64,000 bases of DNA, taken from the NCBI GenBank assembly GCA_022376925.1, contig JAIOJX010000004.1, forward strand, positions 1,550,001 through 1,614,000, in the 5' to 3' direction. The notes beneath the pieces were generated by a model, which had not been told where the DNA came from, did no database searches, and saw nothing but the letters and a program-made list of their open reading frames with translations. Origin of the DNA: Tragulus kanchil. Taxonomy: Eukaryota; Chordata; Mammalia; Artiodactyla; Tragulidae. Below are positions 1 to 11,590 of the stretch, in pieces (within the stretch, counting starts at the first letter, position 1; the number at the start of each line of letters is the position of its first letter). Position numbers and translations under genes: made by a program.

Positions 1-937
1 CTGTGTTGAATGAAATGGATACCAAATTTAAGCAATCAAGAAACCTACATAGTAGTAAATTAGCAATCCCAGTGGTAATAAAAGCCTGTCTCATTATTAT
101 TGTGATAACTAAAGATAACATTTACCATTTGGTCAATGTACATATGTGTGAAATACTATGTTAAGCGTATTACCTACATCATTTATAATCCTTACAAAAA
201 CCCCCTTTTCAGGTGCCAAAACTAAAGGATCTAAGAAGAAAATAATTAGCTCAAAGTCAGCTAGCTCATAAGTGATAAAGGCAAGGCTTTACCCCTTGCT
301 CTTCTTTTGCCCAGTCCCACTCTCCCCACTTCCTGTGATGCCTCCAGCTGAAAGTCGGCTTTGGAAGCTGCACAGTGGGACATCATGGAGGGGATTGCTA
401 GCTTCAAGACACAAATTTCACACATGGCAAGAGACTATTGTTTTAGGATCATAAATGTCACTCCCTCCTCAAGGTCCCCTGAGACCCCATGAGAAACAAG
501 GCTTTCCACCACAAGGTAAGTTCCAGTTCATAGTCACTATGCTCCTGATCGAATCAGAAAACTGACTGAATAATCAGTCAAGCAATAACAATGAGTATGA
601 TTCTCATTTACATTTCTAAAACAACATAAAAATAACCCCTTTTAAATGGTACCCACTCACTTTCTCCTTATATGCTAATGCATGTCATAATTTCAAAACC
701 TAAAGAGAGATTTCCTGCAAAACATTTCACTGACTTAACAGCTGCACATGTTCACAGCTGCAATTGCCAGGTTACAAACATGAATTAACTCTGCTTCCAA
801 ATCAACTCCATGTTGATAAGTCTTTAGGACTGACAGCTTGTACATATTGATTTTAAACTCTAGGAGTTATTTCAAGGCTTTAGAATATTAAGCATTAAAA
901 ATTCCAACTTCATCCCGAAACTAATGAAATGTAAGAG
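1..937. other. Single-copy non-coding stretch, possible old MIR
   Basis: No gene is visible. AT-rich sequence with many stops in all frames. Around 145-300 the order 'gttaagcgtattacctacatcatttataatccttac' type wording, followed by a loss-of-balance 'caaagtcagctagctcataagtg' type core, resembles an antisense MIR, but it is too decayed to call firmly. A 60-codon open frame at 272-454 has no recognisable domain. Confidence 0.5.
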
Positions 938-1065
938 GGAAATGGCCACCCATTCCAGTATTATTACCTAGGACATCCCAAGGACAGGGGAGCCTAGAGA
1001 GTTATAGTCTATAGGGTCACAAAGGTCACAAAGAGTCAGACACGGCCTAGTGACTAAACACACAG
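938..1065 (+). repeat. Bov-A type SINE fragment
   Basis: The stretch reads as the 3' part of a ruminant Bov-A/Bov-tA SINE: a 'cattccagtatt' block, then an 'aggacaggggagcct' block, and a terminal 'aaagagtcagacac' block near 1022-1042. These are in the same order as in the better-preserved copies at 9477-9668. The 5' tRNA-related part is missing. The element marks the genome as ruminant. Confidence 0.75.
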
Positions 1066-1139
1066 ACACAAGTACTGTCACCAGTACCAATAATCAAACC
1101 AGAAATTAAGTCCCTTATTTTTTTTAACTTAAAACACTA

Positions 1140-1345
1140 TTTTTATTTATCTTTTAAAACTTATTTTCATTTGGAGGATAATTGCTTTACAGTGCTGTGT
1201 TGATTTCTGCCGTACAATAAGGTGAGTCAGCCATAAGTACCCATATATTCATTTCCTCTTAAGCCTCCCTCTCACCCCACCTCCTCATCTCACCCCTCTA
1301 GGTCATCACAGAGCACCAGCCTGAGTTCCCTTGTGCTTATACAAC
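1140..1345 (-). repeat. Ruminant L1 3' end, antisense
   Basis: The block 'ggaggataattgctttacag' and the later 'ctaggtcatcacagagcacc' match the terminal region of ruminant L1 read on the opposite strand. The reverse of the first block is seen as an L1 3' end at 3243-3285 and 4916-4965. Only the last ~200 bp is present, which is typical of 5'-truncated L1 insertions. Confidence 0.7.
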
Positions 1346-1756
1346 ACTTTCTTATTTTTAAAATTGTTACTTTTTCTCTTTGCTAAAATTGGCTTGCTTC
1401 AATTAATCCCTGTAGTCACATTTACTTCCAATTAATTTTATCTCTTGATTTGCAACTTAGTGCCATGACCAAACTAAAACAACTGAGCAATTAAAGTTTA
1501 CCTTTGAACAACTTGAGGGTAAGGGGCACAGACCTTCTGACCAGTTGAAAATCTGTGTACAAGTGTACAACTTATAGTTGGCCCTCAGTAACCACAGTTA
1601 CACGTCCATGGATTCAACCAACCTTGAACTGCAGTACTTACTACTGAAAAAAATGTGCATGTAAATGGATTCAAGCAGTTCAAAACCATGTTGTTCAAGG
1701 TCAACTGTAACTTGAAACCAAATACTTGTCTTTGCTATTTTTCTTTCCCTCTAAGT

Positions 1757-1993
1757 CATCGTTTATTTTTCATCCATCTTTATTCTTTGGCATGTGTGGG
1801 CCTCCCATCGCAGTGGCCTCTCTGACTGCAGAGCACTGGGTCTGGGCACATGAGGTCCAGAGCACTGGCTCATTATTGGACACACTGGCCCAACCGTTCC
1901 TGGCTATGTGGGATCTTCTCAGGATAGGGATTGAACCGGTGCCCCTTGCATTGCAAGGTGGACTCTTTACCCACTGGACCACCAGGGAAGCCT
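1757..1993 (-). repeat. CHR-type tRNA-Glu SINE (older of an adjacent pair)
   Basis: On the minus strand it starts with the ruminant SINE head (seen as 'accagggaagcc' on the plus strand at 1981-1992) and runs through the 'gggatcttctcagg' and 'cccatcgcagtggcc' blocks to an A-rich tail near 1760. Other copies are at 2030-2300, 37213-37450, 50813-51142 and 55989-56251. A second copy has landed at its 5' end. Open frames here on both strands are SINE-derived, not genes. Confidence 0.85.
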
Positions 1994-2310
1994 TGCTATG
2001 TTTTTTTTTTTTCTTTCTTTCTTTCTTTTTGTTGGCCACTTCTATTCGTCTTTCATTTATCACCGTTTTTTTTTTTTTGCCTGTGTGGGACTCCCATCGC
2101 AGTGGCCTCTCTTGATGCAGAGCGCCGGCTTTGGGCGCATGCACTCCAGTTGGTAGTTGGATACATTGGTCCAGCTCAGTAATTGGATACATTGGTCCAG
2201 CTGCTCCACAGCACATGGGATCTTCCCAGGTCAGGGATCTAACCGGCGCCCCCTGCACTGCAAGGCAGAGACTTTACCCACTGGACCACCAGGGAAGCCC
2301 CCTTGCTATG
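1991..2310 (-). repeat. CHR-type SINE with target-site duplication, inserted at the head of the 1757-1993 copy
   Basis: The element body is about 2030-2300 on the minus strand, with a T-rich stretch (the reversed A-tail) at 2001-2028. It is flanked by the direct repeat 'ccttgctatg' at 1991-2000 and 2301-2310, which is a clean 10-bp target-site duplication. The left copy includes the first bases of the older SINE, so this element is the younger. Inside it, 'ttggatacattggtccagct' occurs twice in tandem (about 2157-2202), a small internal duplication. Confidence 0.88.
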
Positions 2311-3130
2311 GTTTTTAATTAACGTTGTGACATGTGTCCAATAGGTGACTGCGTTTACAATATGTATGTATTTTATATCTTAAAGTACTCAGCTTTGAGT
2401 ATTATTCAGAGTTCTTGTTCTTTATATGAAAGCTTGCCATTTTGATCTTCTGTTCAGTAATGCTTAGTGGCTCCCTAGCACATGACACGAAGCCCTATCA
2501 AAGAAAAAAGAAAGACTGTCCCTTGGGAAAGAATGTTTCTTCTTGTTTTTTTTTTTTTCCCCCCCTCTTTCTTCCTTCTTTCTTTCATTCCTTAAAGTGG
2601 CTTACAAAAATAAACAATATAAGATGTAGTTTTAAAAAATCAAAAGGAACAAGATGAAGTGACCAAAAAAATTAGAAAAATAAAGGCATGTTTGAGTCAC
2701 AGTAAGTGACTGGAGATACTTGCTAGTGGTAGTTATAAATTTGGTTCTGACTTTACTAGAAACCATAGCAAAAGGAAGGAAATGTTACCATTTATGATTC
2801 ATCATTCTATTTGATGTTTTTTTGGTTGCTAATGAGAAACATTATTGAGAAAGCACAATTGTTATTCTGTAGAGGAGAAACTGAGTCTTAAACCAAGATG
2901 TTCTTACTTGAGAGAGCTAGTACACCAGGAAAGTGTACTAGGCCAGGGAAATGAGTCAAGGCCAAGAGGAAGCCATAGCTAAAAGAACAGACTTGTGGAC
3001 ATGCAGGGGGAAGAAGAGGATGGAATGAATTGAAACAATAGCATTGAAACATACACATTACCATATGTAAAATGGGATAGCCAGTGGAAACTTGTTTTAT
3101 GATGCAGGGAGCTCAAATCCAGTGCTCTGT

Positions 3131-3285
3131 GACAACTTACAGGGATGGGATCTGGTAGGAGGTAGGAAGGAGGTTCAAGAGGGAGGGGGCATGCATATAC
3201 CTTTGGCTGATTCATGCTGATGTATGGCAGAAGCCAACATAATATTGTAAAATGATTATCCTCCAATTAAAAATAAATAATTTTT
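3131..3285 (+). repeat. Ruminant L1 3' end
   Basis: A G-rich block (about 3140-3190), then 'ctgattcatgctgatgtatg', then 'attatcctccaattaaaaat' form the characteristic end of ruminant L1. The same element appears at 4209-4364 because it lies inside duplication 1. A minus-strand open frame over this region is a by-product. Confidence 0.75.
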
Positions 3286-4208
3286 TTAAATCCTTAGATA
3301 AATAATGTATTTGAAGGGAAAATAACAGGAAAATGATTCAGGGTGAGTTTTAAATATTCTGAACTACAGGACTTTATCCATTGCTATGGTTTTTAATTAA
3401 CGTTGTGACATGTGTCCAATAGGTGACTGCGTTTACAATATGTATGTATTTTATATCTTAAAGTACTCAGCTTTGAGTATTATTCAGAGTTCTTGTTCTT
3501 TATATGAAAGCTTGCCATTTTGATCTTCTGTTCAGTAATGCTTAGTGGCTCCCTAGCACATGACACGAAGCCCTATCAAAGAAAAAAGAAAGACTGTCCC
3601 TTGGGAAAGAATGTTTCTTCTTGTTTTTTTTTTTTTTCCCCCCCTCTTTCTTCCTTCTTTCTTTCATTCCTTAAAGTGGCTTACAAAAATAAACAATATA
3701 AGATGTAGTTTTAAAAAATCAAAAGGAACAAGATGAAGTGACCAAAAAAATTAGAAAAATAAAGGCATGTTTGAGTCACAGTAAGTGACTGGAGATACTT
3801 GCTAGTGGTAGTTATAAATTTGGTTCTGACTTTACTAGAAACCATAGCAAAAGGAAGGAAATGTTACCATTTATGATTCATCATTCTATTTGATGTTTTT
3901 TTGGTTGCTAATGAGAAACATTATTGAGAAAGCACAATTGTTATTCTGTAGAGGAGAAACTGAGTCTTAAACCAAGATGTTCTTACTTGAGAGAGCTAGT
4001 ACACCAGGAAAGTGTACTAGGCCAGGGAAATGAGTCAAGGCCAAGAGGAAGCCATAGCTAAAAGAACAGACTTGTGGACATGCAGGGGGAAGAAGAGGAT
4101 GGAATGAATTGAAACAATAGCATTGAAACATACACATTACCATATGTAAAATGGGATAGCCAGTGGAAACTTGTTTTATGATGCAGGGAGCTCAAATCCA
4201 GTGCTCTG

Positions 4209-4364
4209 TGACAACTTACAGGGATGGGATCTGGTAGGAGGTAGGAAGGAGGTTCAAGAGGGAGGGGGCATGCATATACCTTTGGCTGATTCATGCTGAT
4301 GTATGGCAGAAGCCAACATAATATTGTAAAATGATTATCCTCCAATTAAAAATAAATAATTTTT
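4209..4364 (+). repeat. Ruminant L1 3' end (second copy from duplication 1)
   Basis: Same L1 terminus as at 3131-3285, with the same G-rich block and 'attatcctccaattaaaaat' end. It is not an independent insertion. Confidence 0.75.
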
Positions 4365-4459
4365 TTAAATCCTTAGATAAATAATGTATTTGAAGGGAAA
4401 ATAACAGGAAAATGATTCAGGGTGAGTTTTAAATATTCTGAACTACAGGACTTTATCCA

Positions 4460-5330
4460 TAATTTATCTTTGACAGAATAATCTGTATATAATAAACATC
4501 AACAATACAGACTCAAAATGATTAAATAGAAGCCAAGAGAGGAAGTTGGAGAGAAGCTGGAATGGAGGTTATATGAATATACTGCTTTCCAATTAATCTA
4601 TTGTTTGTGCTTAGAAAAAGAATATTTAAAACCAATAAATCAAGTAATAGAGATGAAAGTGTATGTTTAAGAATATAAAGGTAAACACTGAGGAAAATAA
4701 TATATTCAATTAAAATTAGATAATTTTGAAGGGGCAGAGGGAAAGGAGGAAGAACCAAATATTGACAACTCTCATTATCATTCAGATTAAGGAATGAATA
4801 ATATGTAATGAAATAGATGATTGTGGATGGGGAGGAGGACAGGAGGGAAGTTCAAGAGGGAGGAAACAATGTATACCCGTGGCTGATTCATGTTGATGTT
4901 TGGCAGTAAACAAGAAAACTGTAAAGCTATTATCCTTCAATTAAAAAATTAATAAAAAATAAATAGGTGATTGCAATACCATAATTAAGAAAGCAACCGA
5001 TAGAGTAAAAACTAAAAATCTATCATAAAAAACATGTAAATAAAGAGACAAAATAAACTGAAAACTAAAAAGAATCAAGATTTAAAACATAAACTTTACT
5101 ACCATTCAAAGTCTGAGATCTTTACTTGAGAAATCTTCAAAGAATAGATCTGTGTATATTTGGACTTTTCCTGCTTTTATTGGACTTAGAAATTGTTACC
5201 AAAAAAATTCTTAGAAAATAGAAACTATGTGTAATAAACAGCAGGAAGAAAAAGATGCAGCCCCGGTCACCTTTAGGGCTCACACGCTAGCTGAGGAAAA
5301 CCACGTGTCAGTGGGAAGAACCTAGTAGTT
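4460..5330 (+). repeat. Single-copy stretch with an L1 3' end at 4826-4966
   Basis: The segment 4826-4966 is an independent L1 3' terminus: a G-rich block, 'ggctgattcatgttgatgtt', then 'attatccttcaattaaaaaa' and an A-rich tail. It is more diverged than the copy at 3131. The rest of the stretch is AT-rich with no coding signal. Confidence 0.65.
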
Positions 5331-7636
5331 AAACAAAACAAAAAGCATAGGTTGTGTCTGAAGTCAGGCAGTAAGTGTTTCAGAACCACATTAAGCACCC
5401 TTAGGGGCTTGGACATGGGCACTGGGGTAAGGCACCCCAGGCTCACTGCCCAAACAGGGCTAACGATATCTTCAAGGAAAATCTGCTATAAAATCACCAA
5501 GTCCACTGTTTCCACTTTCCTCTCTTGGGTCGTACCAAAAGAACGCAGCTATCTCCCAGAGCCCCAACAAGAAACAAGGAGACCAAAAATTGACATCAGG
5601 TAGGTGTCAGACTGTCTGGAAAGAGATGACTGCAAGATCTGTGATACACTTTTTACCAAAGGATAGGACTCATCAGGAACTTGCCTCTCCAACCAGTGCC
5701 TGATTCACTGCTGGCTTTTCATCCTGAATCAATCCATCCTACATCGACTGCTCTCTGCAATGAAAGTTCTCAAGGGAAACATGATTGTCATGCTTCTATT
5801 TCTAAAATCCAGACCTAGTATTTCTTTCTCTTTTTTTGAAGTCCTACCTTATAGTTAGTTCACAAAGAATACAGTTCACTTGTATGGCTCACTATTTAGG
5901 TTCTTCTGTCATTGTATTATGTTCTGTCTTCTAGTTTGAGGTCCTTAAGAACAAGCACTTAAATTAACTTCCTGGTACATTATTTAGGTGCTTAACTGAT
6001 TAACTAAAGAAGGGACCCTTACACATTTTTATTTACCCATGGGGCAACTTACTTATAAATAACATAGATAAATCCAACTGCTGCAAGACAAGTGGAGATG
6101 GACATTAACATATTTTGGTTACCAAGCCTCAATTCCCCCTTCCGAAAAAACACCATTTTCTCTGGAAGATTTAATTTCCTCCATTGTATGTCATCATCCT
6201 GAGTGATGCCCACCTCCCTTCATGAATGGTGGACAACAAATCATCACATAACTTAGTCTGGTCAGTCAGACCTCTGATTCTGACTCTTGAATGGAGTATA
6301 TTGATAAAGTAAATGGTTGGACATTATCCATTACCCAGAAAGGTACTGATCACTTCTTCCTGTGGTTGATCATTGCTCTGCTTCTTAGCTCTACTAAAAT
6401 CCTCAAAGTTCTTCTTTATTTGCAAGCTTGGTCCCCCAGAATTTTCATCTTAATTCTTTGAACCTATACATTATACCAACCTAGTGGGTTAGGAAAACAA
6501 AACAAAAAGCATAGGTTGTGTCTGAAGTCAGGCAGTAGTTTCAGAACCACATTAAGCACCCTTAGGGGCTTGGACATGGGCACTGGGGTAAGGCACCCCA
6601 GGCTCACTGCCCAAACAGGGCTAACGATATCTTCAAGGAAAATCTGCTATAAAATCACCAAGTCCACTGTTTCCACTTTCCTCTCTTGGGTCGTACCAAA
6701 AGAACGCAGCTGTCTCCCAGAGCCCCAACAAGAAACAAGGAGACCAAAAATTGACATCAGGTAGGTGTCAGACTGTCTGGAAAGAGATGACTGCAAGATC
6801 TGTGATACACTTTTTACCAAAGGATAGGACTCATCAGGAACTTGCCTCTCCAACCAGTGCCTGATTCACTGCTGGCTTTTCATCCTGAATCAATCCATCC
6901 TACATCGACTGCTCTCTGCAATGAAAGTTCTCAAGGGAAACATGATTGTCATGCTTCTATTTCTAAAATCCAGACCTAGTATTTCTTTCTCTTTTTTTGA
7001 AGTCCTACCTTATAGTTAGTTCACAAAGAATACAGTTCACTTGTATGGCTCACTATTTAGGTTCTTCTGTCATTGTATTATGTTCTGTCTTCTAGTTTGA
7101 GGTCCTTAAGAACAAGCACTTAAATTAACTTCCTGGTACATTATTTAGGTGCTTAACTGATTAACTAAAGAAGGGACCCTTACACATTTTTATTTACCCA
7201 TGGGGCAACTTACTTATAAATAACATAGATAAATCCAACTGCTGCAAGACAAGTGGAGATGGACATTAACATATTTTGGTTACCAAGCCTCAATTCCCCC
7301 TTCCGAAAAAACACCATTTTCTCTGGAAGATTTAATTTCCTCCATTGTATGTCATCATCCTGAGTGATGCCCACCTCCCTTCATGAATGGTGGACAACAA
7401 ATCATCACATAACTTAGTCTGGTCAGTCAGACCTCTGATTCTGACTCTTGAATGGAGTATATTGATAAAGTAAATGGTTGGACATTATCCATTACCCAGA
7501 AAGGTACTGATCACTTCTTCCTGTGGTTGATCATTGCTCTGCTTCTTAGCTCTACTAAAATCCTCAAAGTTCTTCTTTATTTGCAAGCTTGGTCCCCCAG
7601 AATTTTCATCTTAATTCTTTGAACCTATACATTATA
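5331..7636. repeat. Head-to-tail ~1.16 kb duplication 2 (5331-6475 / 6495-7636)
   Basis: The copies share 'gcataggttgtgtctgaagt' at their starts and end at 'gaacctatacattata'. The second copy has a 3-base loss in the 'ggcagtaagtgtttcag' region and an A-to-G change in 'cgcagctatctccc'. The 18-bp seam 6476-6493 is a garbled version of the bases before copy 1 ('cctagtagtt' becomes 'cctagtgggtt'), as expected at a low-quality sequence end. Confidence 0.97.
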
Positions 7637-8087
7637 GCTTCTCCAAAATGATCTTTGAATATGTTAGCAAGTTAGTTTCTGATGCTTATAGACAATAAGA
7701 GTGGTAGATATACAACAGCAAGGACCAAAATGAAAGAGGAAACTCAATTAAATGAAACCAAACAAACCAGAAATTAAGTCATCAGTACAGCCTGACAAAA
7801 TGCTAGACATTTTTATTTAGCCCTACAACCCAGGACTTCTCTTGTTCCTTGATATCTGGAGGAAATTCTCCAGTCTTTCAATTCTATAGCCCATAGAAAT
7901 CTTTCTCTCAGATTTCTGGAATTTCCCGGGCATTTGTACTCTTTTGCCCTCTTGTGCTTTGGGTACATTCATTTTTACACATTCATTCTCTCTTCCAAAC
8001 TACATTTACCCAGACAGGGATGTCAACCATCTCACCAAGTTACACACATACACACAACACTCATATAAAATATCTGTAGTAGAGTAG

Positions 8088-8270
8088 GATGCAATGTGGT
8101 TTTATAACCTTGAGCAGATTACTTAACCTCTTTGTACCTTAGTTACCACATATTATAAAATGGGGATAATAATGACGTGCCTCAGAGGATTGTTTTAAAA
8201 ATTAAACGAGATAATACATGTTAAGTTTATAGCTCATGATGACCTCATACATAGCAAACATTCAACACTG
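8088..8270 (+). repeat. MIR SINE
   Basis: Shows the diagnostic MIR order: 'accttgagcagattacttaa', 'cctctttgtaccttag', 'aaaatggggataataatga', then 'attaaacgagataatacatg' and a 'catagcaaacattcaac' end. It is an ancient mammalian element, duplicated at 9178-9358. Confidence 0.88.
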
Positions 8271-9177
8271 ATTTCCTAGCTAAGCTAGAGAATTCTTCAG
8301 AAGAATTTTGGGAGAGGTCAGCACACACATCCTGCATTTTAAATAAACACAAATACGCATCCTCAACATTTTACAGCCTCAATTCCCTTCCGAAAAACAC
8401 CATTTTCTCTGGAAGATTTAATTTCCTCCATTGTATGTCATCATCCTGAGTGATGCCCACCTCCCTTCATGAATGGTGGACAACAAATCATCACATAACT
8501 TAGTCTGGTCAGTCAGACCTCTGATTCTGACTCTTGAATGGAGTATATTGATAAAGTAAATGGTTGGACATTATCCATTACCCAGAAAGGTACTGATCAC
8601 TTCTTCCTGTGGTTGATCATTGCTCTGCTTCTTAGCTCTACTAAAATCCTCAAAGTTCTTCTTTATTTGCAAGCTTGGTCCCCCAGAATTTTCATCTTAA
8701 TTCTTTGAACCTATACATTATAGCTTCTCCAAAATGATCTTTGAATATGTTAGCAAGTTAGTTTCTGATGCTTATAGACAATAAGAGTGGTAGATATACA
8801 ACAGCAAGGACCAAAATGAAAGAGGAAACTCAATTAAATGAAACCAAACAAACCAGAAATTAAGTCATCAGTACAGCCTGACAAAATGCTAGACATTTTT
8901 ATTTAGCCCTACAACCCAGGACTTCTCTTGTTCCTTGATATCTGGAGGAAATTCTCCAGTCTTTCAATTCTATAGCCCATAGAAATCTTTCTCTCAGATT
9001 TCTGGAATTTCCCGGGCATTTGTACTCTTTTGCCCTCTTGTGCTTTGGGTACATTCATTTTTACACATTCATTCTCTCTTCCAAACTACATTTACCCAGA
9101 CAGGGATGTCAACCATCTCACCAAGTTACACACATACACACAACACTCATATAAAATATCTGTAGTAGAGTAGGATG

Positions 9178-9358
9178 CAATGTGGTTTTATAACCTTGAG
9201 CAGATTACTTAACCTCTTTGTACCTTAGTTACCACATATTATAAAATGGGGATAATAATGACGTGCCTCAGAGGATTGTTTTAAAAATTAAACGAGATAA
9301 TACATGTTAAGTTTATAGCTCATGATGACCTCATACATAGCAAACATTCAACACTGAT
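9178..9358 (+). repeat. MIR SINE (second copy from duplication 3)
   Basis: Identical in order to the element at 8088-8270, including 'aaaatggggataataatga'. It arises from the overlap duplication, not a second insertion. Confidence 0.85.
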
Positions 9359-9467
9359 TTCCTAGCTAAGCTAGAGAATTCTTCAGAAGAATTTTGGGAG
9401 AGGTCAGCACACACATCCTGCATTTTTAAATAAACACAAATACGCATCCTCAACATTTTACAGCCAC

Positions 9468-9677
9468 CATGCCACTGGCCCTCCCTGGTGGCTCAACCAG
9501 TAAGCAATCTGCCTGCAATGTGGGAAACTTGAATTCAGTCCCTGGGCTGGGAAGATTCCCTGGAGAAGGAGATAGAAATTCACTCTAGTATTCTTGTCTG
9601 GAGAATTCCATGGCTCTTCCATGGGTTACAAAGAGTTGGACACAACTGAGCAACTTTTCACTTCACTTCATGCCACT
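9468..9677 (+). repeat. Bov-tA SINE with target-site duplication
   Basis: The body is 9477-9668: it starts 'ggccctccctggtggctcaa', has the tRNA-Glu-related head, then 'ctggagaaggagatagaaat', and ends 'aagagttggacacaactgag'. It is flanked by the 9-bp direct repeat 'catgccact' at 9468-9476 and 9669-9677, which marks a true retrotransposition event. Its 3' part recurs, garbled, at 10725-10790 in duplication 4. Confidence 0.9.
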
Positions 9678-10006
9678 AGATGTTTCACCAACTGCTAAGT
9701 AGGATCCAGACTCTCCTTCTCTGAATCTTCTCTTTTCCTACCCTCTCCTTTCTTTGGTCATTCATTTTCCTGTCTTCAGAGCAAAATAAAAAATTCCATT
9801 CCTGTGCCAGGGACCCAGGCCCTTTAGCTTCAAGTGAAGACATTTCCTTACCAAAGAAAGAATTTCTAGTTCCTGTTCTTCAAATGATAAAGTTTTACTC
9901 TAACTAGTTATACCTAGAATATGGGTTTCTGGACTCTAATTATCTGCAGAGTACCCATGTGGACTTTTTCACATTCATTTATTATGAATAGTTTAAAAGT
10001 ACATAT

Positions 10007-10170
10007 TCTTTTTTTCCCAGTTTTATTGAGATATATTTGGCTTACAGAACTGTATAATTTTAAGGTATATAGCTGACTTACATTTATTATGAAATGAAGA
10101 CCACAATAGGTTTAGTGAACATCCACCATCTCATAGATACGTAATTAAAGAAATAGAAAAAAAAAAAAAC
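10007..10170 (-). repeat. Old mammalian L1 3' region, antisense
   Basis: 'cagttttattgagatatatt' followed by 'ggtatatagctgac' and 'gaacatccaccatctcata' matches the antisense 3' end of older mammalian L1 families. A duplicate is at 11115-11275. Confidence 0.65.
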
Positions 10171-10287
10171 TTTTCCTAGCCATGGAATCTTTTAGGATTT
10201 ACTCTCTTTAAAAGAATGAAGGCAGCCAAAAGATGCAAACTCCATTATAGGATAAGGAAGTACAACATGATAAATATAATTAACACA

Positions 10288-10482
10288 ATGCTCGAACAGT
10301 AAAGAATCTGCCTGCAATGTGGGTGAAATGGGTTCTATTCCTGGGTTAGGAAGATCCCCTGGAGGAGTGTGAGGCAACCCACTCCAGTATTCTTGCCTGG
10401 AAAATCCAGGATCTTCCCCATCCAGGGATTAAACCTGAGTCTCCCACAGTGCAGGCAGATTCTTTTCCATCTAAGCCACCAT
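10288..10482. repeat. Fold-back pair of Bov-tA SINE heads
   Basis: A plus-strand Bov-tA half (10288-10402, 'agtaaagaatctgcctgcaa' to 'ccagtattcttgcctgg') is joined directly to a minus-strand half (10402-10482, ending 'ccatctaagccacc'). The arms are reverse complements of the same SINE head and could form a long imperfect hairpin. The same structure recurs at 11397-11590 and half of it at 12592-12668 through duplications 4 and 5. Confidence 0.85.
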
Positions 10483-11114
10483 AACCTGCCACCAGACGGT
10501 TACTTTAAAATGTTTATTTTATGCTAAAATAGACATTCATGTACCACCTAAAATCATCATGCATTGCTAGGGTCCATGCATCACAACTTGGTAAATAAAT
10601 GCCCTTTATCATTGACAACGAGAGAAGGAAATGGGTGGAAAGTCTATGGCATTTGCATATTACTAATATTGTGGGCATAGAGGAGGAGTGAGTGAGGATG
10701 AGCTTATGTTGATGGGATCAGGTTTCTGGAGAATTCCATGGCTCTTCCATTTAAAAGAGTTGGACACAACTTTTCAATTGCCACTAGATGTTTCACCAAC
10801 TGCTAAGTAGGATCCAGACTCTCCTTCTCTGAATCTTCTCTTTTCCTACCCTCTCCTTTCTTTGGTCATTCATTTTCCTGTCTTCAGAGCAAAATAAAAA
10901 ATTCCATTCCTGTGCCAGGGACCCAGGCCCTTTAGCTTCAAGTGAAGACATTTCCTTACCAAAGAAAGAATTTCTAGTTCCTGTTCTTCAAATGATAAAG
11001 TTTTACTCTAACTAGTTATACCTAGAATATGGGTTTCTGGACTCTAATTATCTGCAGAGTACCCATGTGGACTTTTTCACATTCATTTATTATGAATAGT
11101 TTAAAAGTACATAT

Positions 11115-11275
11115 TCTTTTTTTCCCAGTTTTATTGAGATATATTTGGCTTACAGAACTGTATAATTTTAAGGTATATAGCTGACTTACATTTATTATGA
11201 AATGAAGACCACAATAGGTTTAGTGAACATCCACCATCTCATAGATACGTAATTAAAGAAATAGAAAAAAAAAAA
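11115..11275 (-). repeat. Old L1 3' region, antisense (second copy)
   Basis: Copy of 10007-10170 created by duplication 4; same 'cagttttattgagatatatt' block. Confidence 0.62.
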
Positions 11276-11396
11276 AACTTTTCCTAGCCATGGAATCTTT
11301 TAGGATTTACTCTCTTTAAAAGAATGAAGGCAGCCAAAAGATGCAAACTCCATTATAGGATAAGGAAGTACAACATGATAAATATAATTAACACAA

Positions 11397-11590
11397 TGCT
11401 CGAACAGTAAAGAATCTGCCTGCAATGTGGGTGAAATGGGTTCTATTCCTGGGTTAGGAAGATCCCCTGGAGGAGTGTGAGGCAACCCACTCCAGTATTC
11501 TTGCCTGGAAAATCCAGGATCTTCCCCATCCAGGGATTAAACCTGAGTCTCCCACAGTGCAGGCAGATTCTTTGCCATCTAAGCCACCAT
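11397..11590. repeat. Fold-back SINE pair (second copy)
   Basis: Same inverted arrangement as 10288-10482. One base differs in the minus arm ('tctttgccatct' here against 'tcttttccatct'). Confidence 0.85.

Larger units (their letters stand above)
2303..4459. repeat. Head-to-tail ~1.08 kb duplication 1 (2303-3380 / 3381-4459)
   Basis: The two copies are directly adjacent with period about 1078 bp. I saw no substitution between them; one difference is a T-run of 13 versus 14 in the T/C tract near 2546 and 3624. The first copy starts exactly at the edge of the SINE target-site duplication, and the second restarts at the same base. Most likely this is an unmerged contig overlap rather than a biological duplication. 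Confidence 0.97.
7287..9465. repeat. Head-to-tail ~1.09 kb duplication 3 (7287-8378 / 8376-9465)
   Basis: The period is 1089 bp. It is chained with duplication 2, so its first 350 bp occurs three times (6127, 7287, 8376). At the seam 'gcc' is shared by both copies. Homopolymers at the start of copy 2 are shortened (five C to three C, six A to five A). Confidence 0.97.

Noticed and set aside
9477..9668. tRNA-like sequence at SINE heads
   Set aside because: These are tRNA-derived SINE promoters without a complete cloverleaf, not tRNA genes.
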